DNA from: Wolfiporia cocos
Taxonomy: Eukaryota > Basidiomycota > Agaricomycetes > Polyporales > Phaeolaceae
Direction of reading: 5' to 3'
Assembly: GCA_029448655.1 (NCBI GenBank)
Contig: JACCLO010000032.1
Span: 1 to 64,000 of the forward strand
Length of the DNA: 64,000 nt
Shown: positions 21,425 to 34,310 of the stretch, piece by piece
How positions within the stretch are numbered: position 1 is the stretch's first letter
Layout: the number at the start of each line of letters is the position of its first letter
Position numbers and translations under genes: made by a program
The notes under the pieces: generated by a model
What the model was told of the DNA's origin: nothing
The model's database searches: none
Seen by the model: the letters and a program-made list of their open reading frames with translations, nothing else

Positions 21425-24400
21425 ATGTCACGCGGCTGGGCAGCCCAGTCGCGTCCGGCTACCGCCCGACCCCAGACCGCCGCATCATCCAGGCACGAGG
21501 CCAGCTATGTCCTGGAAGGGCGCGGAGTGTCACGTGAAGTCGGCCTTGCTGCATTGGACAAGGATACCGGGAGGGTTTCCCTTATCCAGGTGCGCATGTA
21601 GTCAGCTCGTACTGAATCATCGCTCAATATGATGGTCCGCAGCTCGTGGACAGTCCCACATATGTCAAGACGCTGCATCAGCTTCATCTGCATTCTCCAT
21701 CCATTATTCTGGTCCCAAACACCTTTTTATCTCTGATAGATACACCTATGGCATCTGGAGGAAAGAAAGCCTCGTCGACTTCGGTCCTAGTGCAGTGCAT
21801 GATCGAAGAGTTTGATGCCACAGTCGATCCAGTGATGAGAAAATACTGGAACGATGATGCTGGTGAGCAATATGACTACTGAGCACATGCTTCGCGTTGC
21901 AACTGTAAACGCAGGACTTGCCTTTGTCAACCAGCTGATAGTTGATGACGATGAGCGGCCTGCAACTCTTGTCGCGGTGTCCAGCAAGTGGGTATATGCG
22001 TCCGAAACCTTGCGACTATACTGAACAACATTAATAGGTATTACGCGCTCTCTGCAGCTAGCGCGCTATTCGAGTATGCAGAGTCGAAGCTCAATTTACG
22101 CTTTGCTCCTTCTTCGCTCCTCATACGATATGTACAAGTAGAAGGCAGCATGATGATAGATCCCGAGACTGCTCGAAACTTGGAGCTGGTGGGCAGCATC
22201 TCATTCAAGAGGTCCACCCATTCCATGTTTGGGTAAACCCTCTCTGTCTCTTAATATATGCCCACGATTCAAGTAATTCACACCTAGGCTATTAAATCAT
22301 ACATACACTGCAATGGGTGCTCGCCTCCTCCGGGCAAATGTACTCGCGCCTATCACTGGTATCTCATTTTGCAACCGTTACGGAGTTGATCTAATAATGC
22401 TGCAGACAGTCTTCTATAGAGGCGCGCCTTGATGTCGTCGAAGGTCTATCAACTCCATGGATGTGTCTATTTCGGCTTACTGTCTTAAAGAGCTCATACA
22501 GAATGGAAATCGTTTCGACAATATGAAGAACGCGCTCAAGTCCCTCCATAATATGGACTTCGATAAGCTAATCTGCTCGGCAAGCTTTCGCCGTTTCAGG
22601 TCATGCACAGTATCAATGCTCATTTGAATCATCAGCTTGCTGCATCCGAGGCGCGTGAGACAAGCACTGCAAAGCTTGCTGCCGCTCGCGTCGCGCAAAT
22701 GCTCAGTCTCCGAAACATAGTCAAGAACATGCCCGTTCTCGCGAAAGCCTTGACAGGCAGCCGCTCCCGTCTGTTACGAATCGTACTGGACGTAGGTGCT
22801 GGAGATATAATTGTAGATTGGATGCGCGCTAAGCGCCTGTTCGATGTAGATGATCTCTGACGAGCGACTTTCAAGAATCGAACAGCATGTTAGCGAAGCA
22901 TTGAATGAAGAAGAAGCTTCAGCGAAAGTACGTGCCAAATAACGCAGCCTTCGTTGAGATTCGATGGATCTATACAGCGCGGCCTGAATGCGGTGAATGC
23001 ACGTGTGTACGCCGTCAAGGTATGTTTCCTCCTCCTTAACATCATTTGTTAATGCTCAAATCCAGCAAATCAGGCAAACTACAATCGCCTCCTTGACGTC
23101 GCACGAGAAACATACAAGGAGAATGTCGGGGATATATTTGCATTGAACCGCGAACTCTCGGAGCAACACGACCTGCCTCTTAGTCTAGTGTACCAGGACA
23201 CAGGCTTCGTTTTTGCTTTGAAGAAGACAGATCTCCGAGGGGAGCTACCTAGAGGCTTTGTGAATGTGACAGCTCAGAGAAAGCGGTGGCTCTTTTCTAG
23301 TATCGAGCTGGTCAGTCCTGTACGAGGTTACCAGTGTGAGAATGCTCACAGCTTGAGCAGAAGAAGAGAAACGCGCGCATGAAGGATGCACTGGACGAGA
23401 CGCTGATCATGAGTGACAAGTATGTAGTACCGGTTGGCATTCCAATACCCGGCTCACAGGTCATACCAGGATTATACAAGAGTTGATCGCCGAGATCGTC
23501 GATGTCATTGGAGCTCTGTACAAAGCTTCGGAGGCCGTTGCCATTGTGGACATGTTGTGGTCTTTTGCGCATGCCAGCATTCGTACGTCCTGTAAATGCT
23601 AGACTGACAGAGATGTTGATTGTAAGGTTTGGTTTTGATTTCTTAGTGCGTGACTATGGTGAGCATCCTCTAAGTTAGATAACAGTGACCACTTAATACT
23701 TGGTGTAGTGCGTCCCGAGTTCACGGGAACCTTAGCCATAAAGGCGGGGCAGCATCCTGTTCTAGAGAACGTTCAGGCGGCCGGGACGCTTGTACCGAAT
23801 GATGTATATTGCTGCGAGGCTTCCTCTTTTCAAATTGTCCAGGGGCCGAAGTTCGTCTGATCATCTGATTCATCATATCTATCGCTCAATGCTGATTCAA
23901 CGCAGCATGTTAGGTACGCCGAGCCCGTATATGGTCAACAAACATCCGATTGTCTGTGACCATAGGCAAGAGCATATACTTGCGGCAGATTGGGCTGCTG
24001 ACAGTCATGGCAATGTGCGGATGCTTTGTTCCTGCTGAGTACGGTAGCTTCAGGTGCGGACCTTCTCCAAATATCACCAAAACCGCCTCTTTGAATGTCG
24101 TATCATGCAGACTGCACGATGCACTCCTGACTCGGCTATCGAACGACGACGATATCGAAAAGAGCCTGAGCACATTTGCGAGTGAGATGGCATCTTGCGC
24201 GATGATCGTTGGTTTGTAACTTGAGCTAACTATGAAACCAGCATCATCTTGATGCCGAAATTGTGCCAGGGATTGCTACGGAGAATTCTCTCATCCTGAT
24301 CGACGAAGTTGGCCGCGGCACCTCTCCAAGGGAAGAAGTTGGCATCTCGCATGCCATCGCAGAGGAACTCATCAAACTCAAGGTCGTACCGGCTCATTTT

Positions 24401-25172
24401 GCGGTCCCTGTACATTACTGATAATGCCGTTGGTTTGCTAGTCATATGTCTTCTTCGCAACGTATGCACCTGTACCATTATCACTAATGTATGGGTTGCT
24501 TACAGGCCCTGTAGTCACTTCAGCGAGCTCACGACAACATTGTCGCGCCAGCCATCTGTTGTCAAGTGAGTAGGTTTTGAATGATTACATCTCGGTTACT
24601 AACAGAACTTGTCAGCCTTCATCTTGCCGTTCAGGTTCTCCATACCAATCGCTTCGTGTATCTTTGTTAACTTCTGACGCAGAGGTCACGCCAATCCACG
24701 TCGAACTTTGGCATGACTTTTCAATACAGGTGCGTACATTTGCGAGACCTTGGCCCTTTGCTGTTCGTCACAGAGTTGTCGACGGAGCGCCGGAACAGAC
24801 GAGCCACTACGGTTTGTTGGACATATTGTGTGGTACGCTGAGCTAAGTTTCATCTGTGCCAGGTCTTGATCTTGCCCGACTTGCCGATCTACCGAATGAC
24901 GTCCTCGCCGAGGGAAGGCGGGTCGCAGAAGCCTTGAGCGAGATGGAGGAACGCCAGGAGCAGGATAGCCGCTCGAACAAAGTCTCCATACGGCGCAAGG
25001 CCCTCCTCAGGGTATGTACTCCTTATGGCAGGTGCTACTTTCAGTCCGCTCTCAGCTACGGACCCAACTCACGCAAGCGCTCGATCATTCCTCGCTACCC
25101 GATGAAGAGTTGGCTGCTCATCTTGCTCGATTCCAGAAGGAGATCATGCAGGTCCTCCGTGATACCATGTAG
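21425..25172 (+). CDS. MSH4: MutS homolog MSH4, meiotic crossover factor
   Basis: MSH4 pairs with MSH5 to form a sliding clamp that stabilises Holliday junction precursors in meiosis; it does no mismatch repair. Exons read by eye include 21425-21589 (start MSRGWAAQ, then YVLEGRGVSREVGLAALDKD), 21643-21862 (DSPTYVKTLHQLHLHSPSII), 21915-21987, 22038-22232, 22288-22358, 22406-22443, and onward from 22491. Walker A reads GPNMLGKSIYLRQ and is assembled from exons ending at 23850, 23906-23913 and starting 23966. Walker B is SLILIDEVGRGTS (about 24290), followed by FFATHFSEL and NFGMTFQYRVVDG, with stop at 25170-25172. The frame is one base short at the 22358/22406 junction, where PITD-x-SSIEARL would align residue for residue with other MSH4 proteins. 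One intron near 22600 has an uncertain acceptor. Confidence 0.92.
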
Positions 25173-25576
25173 TATGTCGGGTACATCCTTTGACAAGTAA
25201 GCGGTTCTGTACTTGTGTGATCACACGCACGAGTGTGGAAAAGACGGCGCCGCGTCATTTTTCGATCCATACTTGCACTTAAGCTGCCCAGATAGCAATA
25301 GCGGACACATATCACCGTGGCCGCCACAAACGTAGCGGCAGCGAACCGGACTTGTCGGGCCGTCCGTGTTTTATGACTTCCCAGGAATGCGCCCACCGGC
25401 GCCTACGTAGCAATTGCGCTTTGATCCGGTACAATTGCGCATTGTACTAGCCATAGACCGCCAAGCTCTGGCTAGCTGCCGTTGTCCATCTCCGACAGAC
25501 ACATCAGTCTGAAAATGTGCATGCCAATCACGGCGACGGGCACGTACTCTATCACCAAGATCGTCCTCTGCCATCT
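25173..25576. other. Intergenic, nothing recognised
   Basis: Between the MSH4 stop and the next coding-like exon only short unconvincing frames are seen on either strand. Confidence 0.4.
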
Positions 25577-27636
25577 ATGATCATGACGGATGTCAACGAG
25601 AATCGAATCCCTTTGATCATCAACCCCATCAAAATCACCACGATATCCAAGTCAGACTCCTCCTTGGTGCCTCCGATTCTGCATCATTCTGGTTAGGTTC
25701 TATTGCAATGATGTACTGCTCATGTTTCGACCTCTGGGAGTTTTAAACTGCAACCCAGACATGATCCGAGCACGCTGACCAACAAAGCACCGGAGCTATC
25801 TCAACAGTGCAGTCCCGACATCTTCGCGTCGTTCAAACCGGCCGATCAGCCCACCACCCGAAGCTAAGGTTCTATTGGACAGCCACAAAAGTGATAGTCC
25901 GGATTGCATCGTGCTGTGCAGAGTCTTCGAATCGGCGCCATTCAGTCTCCGCGAACAATATGGCTGTACACACCTGGGTTTCTTGGAATCAAATCCATAA
26001 ACATGGTATCTCATCGATATCTACGTGGGTACCTTTCGATGGCATGCTGAACAAATGACAGGGGAGAAACGATGCTGGTCAAGAACTATTTTCGTGGCAA
26101 TTCACTTTCGATTGGGTACCCGGTAGCGAAACGGTGGATCGGAGTGCTGATCCCTGGTGGCAGGCCCCTCCTTCCATCGGAGCAGACCAGACAGACCCTA
26201 ATATCATGTTCAATCCTTTCCACTTTCTTCCTCCCCATTCTTCACCAAATCATCAAATGGATGCCGACTTCGAGTATGGCATCTCGGCCACAAGCTATCA
26301 TGGCGGAAGGCAATGCGTAAAGTGTGGAAAACTGAATGCTCAGCGAAATTTATGGTATTAACTGTGTAGCGGATGCTCAGTGAGTGTGCCTACCAGAGGC
26401 GGCCGAAGCAAGCACTCATACATTCGCGCAGGAAAGCAACTGTATACCTCCTGCGGATGTTCATACCATGCATAATTCCCGTGGTATTTCTCCAGTGACA
26501 TTGTCGTGTGACAGGCCGTCCGAGCGTGTCAAACCACCGTAACGGACGTTGCTGATGGCTCGCGTTTAGCGTATATGACAAAGGATGGCGTCTCTGCCAA
26601 GCTTATTTATTTATTTATTTATACCTGTAACGGGGCAGAGTTGCAGGAGCAGCCGACCAGGCTCTTCAGAGAGATGCTGACGAAAGTTGAATTGTCATTG
26701 CTCCAGGATAGCAAGGGTTCCTTTAAAGGTGAGCACGGACAGCGGTGCGTATGTATTGATTCTAAAACATTCTGTGCGTCCGCAGAGGCCTATTACACCT
26801 GCTCATTCAACAATCAAGATACGACAGCGGCCACGACACATGCCCCGCTCTGTATATTGCAAGCACACGCACTGCTTCAAAGCCGCTTGGCCGCTGAAGG
26901 AGGGGGACAGAAATGAATTACTTGGCTTGGGTTCTCCCTGGCTCAAAGAAGGTGAGTTCTGAATTTACTATTCATGGCTTTCCCCAAGACAGAAGTTGTG
27001 CCAGAACGTGCTTGCTGCGAAAAATTCCCCTGTATACATGATGTACCTCGGCGCCGATGCAGAGTTGTCGATGCGCCCCAAATCATTAGCTCCAGGTGTA
27101 CAGCAGCTTCTGCCAATCACCGTCGCAGAGCGTGGATCTCCTAAGAAGGAACTCCCGCACGGAGCTAACGACTCATGCGGGCCTATGGACATAGACGATT
27201 CCGATGTCCCAGCGCCGAGTAACAGTGTGAGCATTCTGGATATGCAAGTTGCTCAAATCACAGACTCCATTACGAAATCTGTCAAAAGGGAGGGGCCGGT
27301 ACTCCTCGTGACCCTAGAGCACGGAGATATCCTTATCTTCAACGGTGATGATTTCAAGGTACATTGTGGCACTGTCTTTGCTACCCAGCTGACATTCATT
27401 CCAACCAGTATTCACTGAATCGGACCAGCATGAGCATTGGTATGCATGGTGATGTATCTTCCTTCCAAAGTACTGAGCTTTCTTTCCAGTACTCATCAGC
27501 AGTCGCTGAAGTGGAAGTGGAGCATTTCTCACTAGTATTTGCACATGAGGGCAAGCATGATCATGCTATGACTACATATTTGATGTGTGCAAGGATGTTC
27601 ACAGGGTGTGATCACGGTGATAGATATGTATGTTGA
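25577..27636 (+). pseudogene. Degenerate basidiomycete AlkB/DSBH-like family gene
   Basis: Segments in order: MIMTDVNENRIPLIINPIKI from 25577; SQQCSPDIFASFKP, then in another frame PISPPPEAKVLLDS and CIVLCRVFESAPFSLREQYG (about 25800-25960); WWQAPPSIGAD; a zinc-finger start CVKCGKLNAQRN (about 26315) followed by a stop where a second CxxC would follow; LFREMLTKVELSLLQDSKGS; VYMMYLGADAEL (about 27035); LLVTLEHGDILIFNGDDFK ending at a GTACAT donor (27358), then YSLNRTSMSIG. LGAD...HGDxLxxxGDDFxYSxxRTG resembles the last strands of AlkB-type 2-oxoglutarate oxygenases, but the final iron-binding His is not evident. Frame shifts and internal stops suggest decay. Family identity is from memory of mushroom proteomes and is tentative. 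Confidence 0.5.
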
Positions 27637-27775
27637 GACAAAGGACAACCTCATGCAGATTCCTATTTGCAAGTATGTACACCCTATACAGTCCTAAACC
27701 ATCATGAAAGCATTCTGTACTCAAGCCTCAGTAAACTGCAAGCTGCTTCAATGAGAATGTAAAATGACATACATA

Positions 27776-28395
27776 CTACTTTGAGGCTTCATCTTCCCAA
27801 TCTTCCAACTTGGAGGATGGTTTGCCATCACCTAGAGGCAAAAATTGAGGAAGTCTCTCCTCCACTTTTTGGCGCTTGGGACCCTGGCCTGCTTCTTCCA
27901 ATTCTGAAGTAGGCCGCTTCTAGATGCAGAAATTTAAATTCAAGCCATTTTGTGCTAATCATTCACAAGACTTACTATTCCTCTGCAATCTGCATTCTGG
28001 TCTGTAGTGTCAGTCTTGGGCCCTTCCTTCAGCTCAATCTCCAACTTGGGTAGCTGGAATGCCTCAGCATCCAGCCCAAGGTTGAATAACTTCAAGGCAA
28101 AATCAAGTTTTTGACGACCTAATAAAATCCTAGGGTCTCTGTGGAAGTTGGTTGCTAGTTCGTCGTCCTCCAATCGAAAATCTCTGATTATCTCCTCAGT
28201 ATACAACTTTGCATTCATTAGTAGAGTAGCAAAAATAAAAAGAATGTAATGTACCAATGCATGCCTGCCCTTGGCATGCCATTTGTATAGTTCACCAATC
28301 TGTGTCGGGAAAGCAGTGGATATGTGATTATGAAACATGTCTGTGTGTTCCTTCAAAAGATTCAATCCGTAAATTTGGACCTCTGTTGGCTCCAT
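27776..28395 (-). CDS. Hypothetical protein, C-terminal part or small gene
   Basis: From a possible ATG at 28395 the minus strand reads EPTEVQIYGLNLLKEHTDMF to GELYKWHAKGRHAL. An intron follows with a GTACAT donor and a CTACTAATG branch-like site near 28215-28265. The next exon runs LYTEEIIRDFRLEDDELATN to ADCRGI, an intron of about 63 nt has a GTAAGT donor, and the last exon is KRPTSELEEAGQGPKRQKVE to the stop at 27776-27778. Composition is more AT-rich than neighbouring genes. It may be the tail of a larger repeated or transposon-borne gene, since the frame stays open but loses character upstream of 28440. Function unknown. Confidence 0.5.
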
Positions 28396-28639
28396 TATTA
28401 TCAGATCGTTGCAGAGTGGATTGGGTGTAAGGTGACAGCGTGGCATTCCCACAGCACGGATGCAGCGTGATACGCAGCACGTGCCACATCGCTGGGTGCT
28501 CATTCGCCGGCCATGTGCAATATAATGCCCGCGCTGGACCCAGTGATCGGCGCTTATTCGCTCTCCACTCAAACACTTCCCATTGCTCGATAACGGTCTA
28601 TCCGGCATTCGTGACTTGCAGCGCCCAACTTATCATTAT

Positions 28640-29122
28640 CTTCGTGGTCATGAGCCGGCGATACACTTGGTATGTACAATTCTGTGCCCTTTACGACGGT
28701 CAGCGACCAATTGGCTGTGGGGTCGACGTCAGCACCTCCCACCTGACCTTGCCCTTGACCGTCACCCGCCACGTGCAGAATATGTCTGCCCGAAGTGCGG
28801 ACATTTCAACCCGTCTGCGCACTCGCTGCGCCAAGCCCGTTCCAGGTCGGTGTCGCCGACGCCAGACTCTCGCGTCCTCTCACGGTGCCGATACAGCTCC
28901 CTCCAGCCTCAGCTGCCCAGCGGTGCGGCCAGTGCGGCTCCAGGCCCCGCGTTCGACGGTGTCTACGCCGAGTCAAACGAAAGCCATGAACAACAGCTCG
29001 AAAACACAATGCAACACGGCCGTGCTCGCGATGCGACACATCCACCAGACGACGCCCTACGAATCGACCTCCATCACAGTCGGACCTTCCTCGGACACCG
29101 TCTTATCTTCTTCCTGGTCCTG
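28640..29122 (+). pseudogene. Zinc-ribbon gene fragment, lunapark-like
   Basis: After a GTATGT donor near 28672 and a GTGCAG acceptor near 28779, the frame reads EYVCPKCGHFNPSAHSLRQA and then Ser/Pro-rich sequence. CPxCGHFNPSA resembles the C-terminal zinc ribbon of lunapark proteins of ER three-way junctions, but the first CxxC pair and the membrane segments are not found upstream, where the frame has a stop. At best a relic. Confidence 0.28.
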
Positions 29123-29140
29123 AGTCGCACGAACAGGTGA

Positions 29141-31582
29141 TTCGGCGTGACCGCGCTGTGGTGGCACCTGTCACTAGTACTAGTGCGTCACAAGATCTGA
29201 GCGGATCGGACGGGCGGTGGCGGCGATCGCTCCATCGTGGTCCAACACTGACCCATATGATTTAAGTGCTAGATGCAGTCCCCCCGTCGCCTCCACAATC
29301 ACTCTCGAATTAGAGGTGTTTTGCTAACAATAAAATTGACTGTGGCACGGATTTTTTGAGCTCCACTACTAAGTTTTTAAAATGGAGTGGGTAGAGCGTA
29401 GTCCTTGATCTTTGTGACGCATACCAGTAACTGTATCCAAGTACTGTTAACCCGCATCGGATGTACGAAAACACTGTAGGGTATCAATGATGCCATACCT
29501 CGTTCTCATAATTCTTGCACAACCTCGGAAAAGGGCGAGTCATAATTATCGTTAGTAAAAAAACCTCTATTACAACACTTCGATCGTGTAGCATGCCGTG
29601 CAAATAGCATGAACACGGATTAGCAAGCCACATTGAAGCGTGGGCGCCACCCACGCTGAGTATCTATCTACTCATCTCTGTTCTTATATTGCTTGATAAT
29701 GAAGTAGCGCCGGTTCCGACATGGCCCGCTACTTTGCACTAAACGTACTGAATGCCGGACTACAGGCCCTGAAGTCAGTCATCACCTAAGTGCTCAGTTC
29801 ACACATCAGCGAAAACTGCAGTTTCATCGAAGAACGAAGCGATACACGAGCGTGTTTGTGAGGCGAAGGTAAGAACAATGGGACATATTATGCCATCTGT
29901 GCTACAGGTACACATAGCTACAACTCCTGGGAGTGCACTGGTGAGTAGCAAAGTACGCAAGAAGAGCAGAACATGTTTCGTGACAAACAACGCCATCGGC
30001 GCATGTGTAGCGTACGTTGCGAAAGTAGATATTTATGTCTCCAGAACCCGCAAAGTCTTCCGCAGCAAGAGTGCTCTGACAAATCAAGGAGGTAGCTATT
30101 GTGCAACGGTACCGTGTCGCAAACGTTGGGAGGCGAGTGAACCAGCAAGCCTACGAACGGACAGTCACACTGGGCATGACATTAAGCAGGTGAGGGAACA
30201 GTTTAGAGCAGGACTTCTGAATCGATTAGCCTTTCTCGCGGACGATCGTCTGACTACTTGCGGTGTATTAACTTACTACTGACATGGCGAGAATATGCAA
30301 TCTAATTGTGTGTTTCGGAATCGGGAAGGCGAGGCTCTGAAGAGCTATCCTTGCACTATAAATTCAAGGTGAACGCCCCAAATAATTGTCAGAGGCATTG
30401 GGCGCCCATTGCTACCAGCTCTGACCCATTTTATCTGTATTTAGCAACTATCGACTTGACATGATACGAAATATGCGCCCTCGCATGTTAGGATTCTTAG
30501 GAAATTGTGTTGTACAGGAACAGTGAGATTTGGTCAATGTAGTGCAGATGAAGTAATTCACGTGGAGCCGAGAGCCTCCTGGAAGGATTGCAAGCGATGT
30601 GTTGTTGCCATATCGTTATCATACAGCCGGAACCACTTTTGTTTACCATCGGGTTAGTCTGAGCCTTTCACCGCCCGGCAGTGTCGGTATGAGCAATGCC
30701 GGACATGCTCAGCCTGGAATGGCCTGGCGGGCACGGTGGTTGGAATGTGCCAGCTCAAATGCGCAGTTGGTCCGAAATGAAAGGCTCTTCTATCATTTCC
30801 GACGTCCATGCAGCTCCGCTCTTTTTGCCACTTGGCCACACTCGTAGGAGAAACGTCTAGATCAATCTTCAATCTCTCACTTCCAGCAGTGAGTCCTTCC
30901 GGGCGTCGAAGCCGCTGGCGGACTTTGACGAGTCACATAGCGATAGACAGGCTATGCGGGAAGATCAGTTGCCCATGCTTTACGCGTTAGTTTATTTTGC
31001 TGCATGATACCAACTCCCCAAAATCTGACGATCGCAATCGTTGGCGGAATTCTGCGTCGGCTGTCGTGGCCGCGGGCCCCAAGGTGATGATGCTGACAGC
31101 TCTAGAATATCAGCAAGAATGTTCCGCGCCCGTCGAAGATGTACTGGGCTGCTGATTATGTCGTGCCCCTGCGTCTCAGGAAGGCTGGAGGTGCGAGGCT
31201 GTGCGGGACTCCAATCGACTAGCCTCCGATCGCTGGAGAGAACCTTCGCGGCTTTCTGCGACGATAACGAAAGGAACGCTCCGAGATCACCGCGGTCTCA
31301 CATTTGGTCGGCTAACAGATGCCGAGCTCGGCCGGCCACTCTTCAGGCCTCAGGATCTAGTACGCCACACTCGATACTGACACCAGTAGACGATTACCTA
31401 CCTGCTCGGATTCATGAGGACAACTGACCCGCAGCGCACCGGCAAGCCATTCAAATATTCACCGATGGACCTTCCCGCGTCACGGGGATGGCTCGAGAAC
31501 TTCGTTTAAATAGGCCTCATTCTCAGCACCCACATACTCCATCAGAATCATTATAATCCACTCTGTTCAGCTTCTGGCAGAT
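29141..31582. other. Long non-coding stretch
   Basis: About 2.4 kb in which neither strand gives a convincing exon. A short frame near 30890-30995 (SFRASKPLADFDESHSDRQA) looks protein-like but has no start, stop context or family. Nothing else is called. Confidence 0.4.
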
Positions 31583-33363
31583 ATGTCTGCATCTGCATCG
31601 CCTGTACTCCCGCCCCTCAACGGTTCGCTATCTCTCATCCCTGGGCTCGTCGACTTCCATGCCGAATACAATTCCACCTCTCCGTTCTTTCTCTTCCTGT
31701 TTCCAGACTTGTCTTCTGATACGCTCGGAAGTATATCGTTCCTCGAGTTCGCTCAGGCAATTCACCGCGTTGCCCACTCCTTCAGGCCCGGACGGAAGGG
31801 CGAAGAGGGCGCCGTTGTCGCTATCATCGCGAACTGCGATACTCTGCTCTACCATGCGCTCGTCGCGGGTCTGATCCGTGCGGGGCTCGTCCCCTTCCCT
31901 ATGTCCTCCCGCAACTCCGTGCCCGCAATAGCAAGCCTGATGGAGCACACGAGCTGCCATCGCATCGTCTCACAGCCCACCTTCGCCCCATTCACTGACG
32001 CGGTCCGGGAGAGCCTGCCGAGCGGATTCGCCATGCACGTCGACGACCTGCCCGCGCTCACGGACGTCTTCCCGACGCTCGCGCCCTCCTTCGACCCGCC
32101 GCGTGCCGTCTCGGGCCCTTACCCGCCGCCCGCGTGCGCGGCGTCGCCATCGGATGTTGTGCTCTACCTGCACTCCTCAGGCTCCACCGGCTTCCCGAAG
32201 CCGATCCCGCACACGCACACGACGATCCTACACTGGTGCAGGATGCCCATCTTCGTGGAGTCGCGCAGGAAGGCGATACGGTGGGGGTGCATGGCGCTAC
32301 CGCCGTTCCACGTAATGGGACTCTGCTCGCAGCTGTACGCGCCGCTCTTGTCCGGCCAGCCGACGTCGCTGTTCCCCCCGCGCGCGATCGTGTCAGCGCC
32401 CCCGGTCGTGCCGACCCCGCAGAACACAATTGAGACGGCGCGCAAGACAGGCTGCACGGCTATCGAGAGCGTCCCTGCTTTCGTCGAGGTAGGCTCTGGT
32501 TGTGTAGTGTGCCTGTGATTGCTAAAAGTACTGTTTTCGCCAGGCGTGGTCGCAGAACGAGGATGACGCGAAGTACCTTGCGTCTCTTCAGGCTCTTGTC
32601 AGTACCTGCATCACATTGCGCTGGTCGAGGGAGCAACTCGCTTATCACTCACGTCTTAGATATTCGCCGGCGGCCCGCTCTCCAGGGCGAATGGTGAGAA
32701 GCTCGTGGATAAAGGCGTGCGCCTGTTGGCGTGCTACGGTGCAACCGAATTCGGCCTGGTGACATGCGTGTTCGATGACGGCGTCGAAGAGCCGAGCCCT
32801 ATTGGCAAGAAGCGCGCCGACTGGGAATGGATGCAGCTTCCCAGAGAGTGTATGTCGCTGGGTTCCTCAGGGAGACGGGACATTCGAGCTGCAGATGTTG
32901 GTGCGTGCCAAAATGTAACGATGTAGCCGCCCGAAGTATACTGAGGTATGGCGTGCATGTGCGTGCAGACGTGCGAGACACACCAGCCTTGCATCGAGAA
33001 TATGCCAAATGGGGAGCGTGGCTTTGCCACATCCGACCTTTGGGAACCACATCCGGCCAAGCCTGGTCTCTGGCGAATGTACGTCGCAGTCAATATGATT
33101 GGCAAATAAAGTCTGATGTCGCATATGAAGTGTCGGGCGTGCTGACGATGTCATCGTACTCGGATCAGGTGCGTCGCCCCTGTCATCGCCCGAGGGCGGC
33201 TGCTAACTTCGATTCAGGTGAGAAGACGGTACCAATCCTTCAGGAGAAATCACATTGGCGTGCACTCATGGGGCGGATAGTAGTCATACCTTCGCTGCAC
33301 ATGCAAGCACGGAGCCTGCAAGATCATGGCGTCCGATCGCTAGAATTCACATTTTCTGAGTAA
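31583..33363 (+). pseudogene. NRPS-like adenylation-domain gene, truncated and frameshifted
   Basis: Exon 1 (31583-32488) encodes most of an ANL-superfamily AMP-binding domain, with the phosphate-binding loop LHSSGSTGFPKP (about 32170) and the following LPPFHVMG. Later exons give AWSQNEDDAKYLASLQAL, IFAGGPLSRANGEKLVDKGV and the A5 motif ACYGATEFGLVT. Mushroom adenylate-forming reductases continue into a carrier and a reductase domain. Here the reading frame slips by one base near 32838 (WEWMQ to FPESVCRWVPQGDGTF). Recognisable pieces go on to GFATSDLWEPHP and DDVIVLGSGEKTVP near 33230, and homology is lost before 33363. Carrier and reductase domains are absent, so no product pathway can be assigned. 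Confidence 0.8.
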
Positions 33364-34310
33364 GCGGCCCGTCTTGGGAGTCCGCACGCGAACTGATGGT
33401 TGTACCTGACATGCTAACGCCGGCTTTGCTTGCGAGCTGCAGCACATGGATGAGAGCTGTGGAGAAGCGATCTCAAACTAGGTGACATCGTGATGGATGA
33501 TTGTCTCACTGTCAATGGCTGGCTTGTTCTCTAATCCGGCTTCAACGAGGCGGAATCCGGCCAACTTCACTGTACGGATAGCCGAACCGGTGATTGGGGA
33601 TGGTACGGTGAGACACTCTCGGCATGATGAACTAGACTCACATGCAGCATTCACATTTCAAGTATCCTCATCATCCATATCGCGAGACAAGGCAGATGGA
33701 TTCCACAGATTGACCCCTGCGGATCATATGTGGTAGTTGGAAGAAACCCAGAAATAGTGTGCCCACCTTCACGATCTAGGATATCCACTTGATGGATCCA
33801 ATCCTTGTTCGACCGCAGGCGCTGCTGGGAGAAAGACTCGGAGAGATATGCCAGCTGGTATAGTTCGGCGCATATAGAGACCCGACTGCTACGACTACTA
33901 TCCCCGAGTTTCTGCTTGACGCTGATCAAAGCGTCTACACGAATGGAGGATGTTGCTGTAAATAAGATCCGTGCAATTGAGCGCATATAACGTACCCTCG
34001 ATGGAACTGAAAGTATTTGATATGTCTGAAGACAGTTTGCGCTTGTTCGCCGATATTTCCAGTGAGTTATCCACATACAAGAAGAAGCCCAATGTCTACG
34101 ATGCCAGCCACAGCGAGCTCCACGCGAGACTTTGACGCGCTCAGTCACGAAGTCGTGACGTCGAGCTTATGTGACGCGGGGTGATGTTAGCGCGCGCACG
34201 CCGTGTGTCAGGCAGGGGAATTATTAATTCTATTTGAGTTACTAAGTGGTGCACACGTTTATCTGTCCGCATCAAGTCCGCAAACGCATCGCGTTCCATA
34301 ATTTATCACT
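33364..34310. other. Gap with one coding-like fragment
   Basis: The only protein-like piece is VPSMELKVFDMSEDSLRLFA onward in the plus frame about 33992-34135, ending at TGA. It has no start and no recognised family. It does not continue the adenylation gene upstream. Confidence 0.3.

Noticed and set aside
25590..25625. tRNA T-arm-like GAATCGAATCCC
   Set aside because: No matching anticodon or acceptor stem could be formed around it.
28440..29123. 228-codon plus-strand open frame
   Set aside because: Composition is noise-like for most of its length; only the short CPKCGHFNP stretch in a different frame looks real.
29878..30282. 135-codon plus-strand open frame
   Set aside because: No domain, rich in isolated Cys/Ser, in a stretch without other coding signal; chance ORF.
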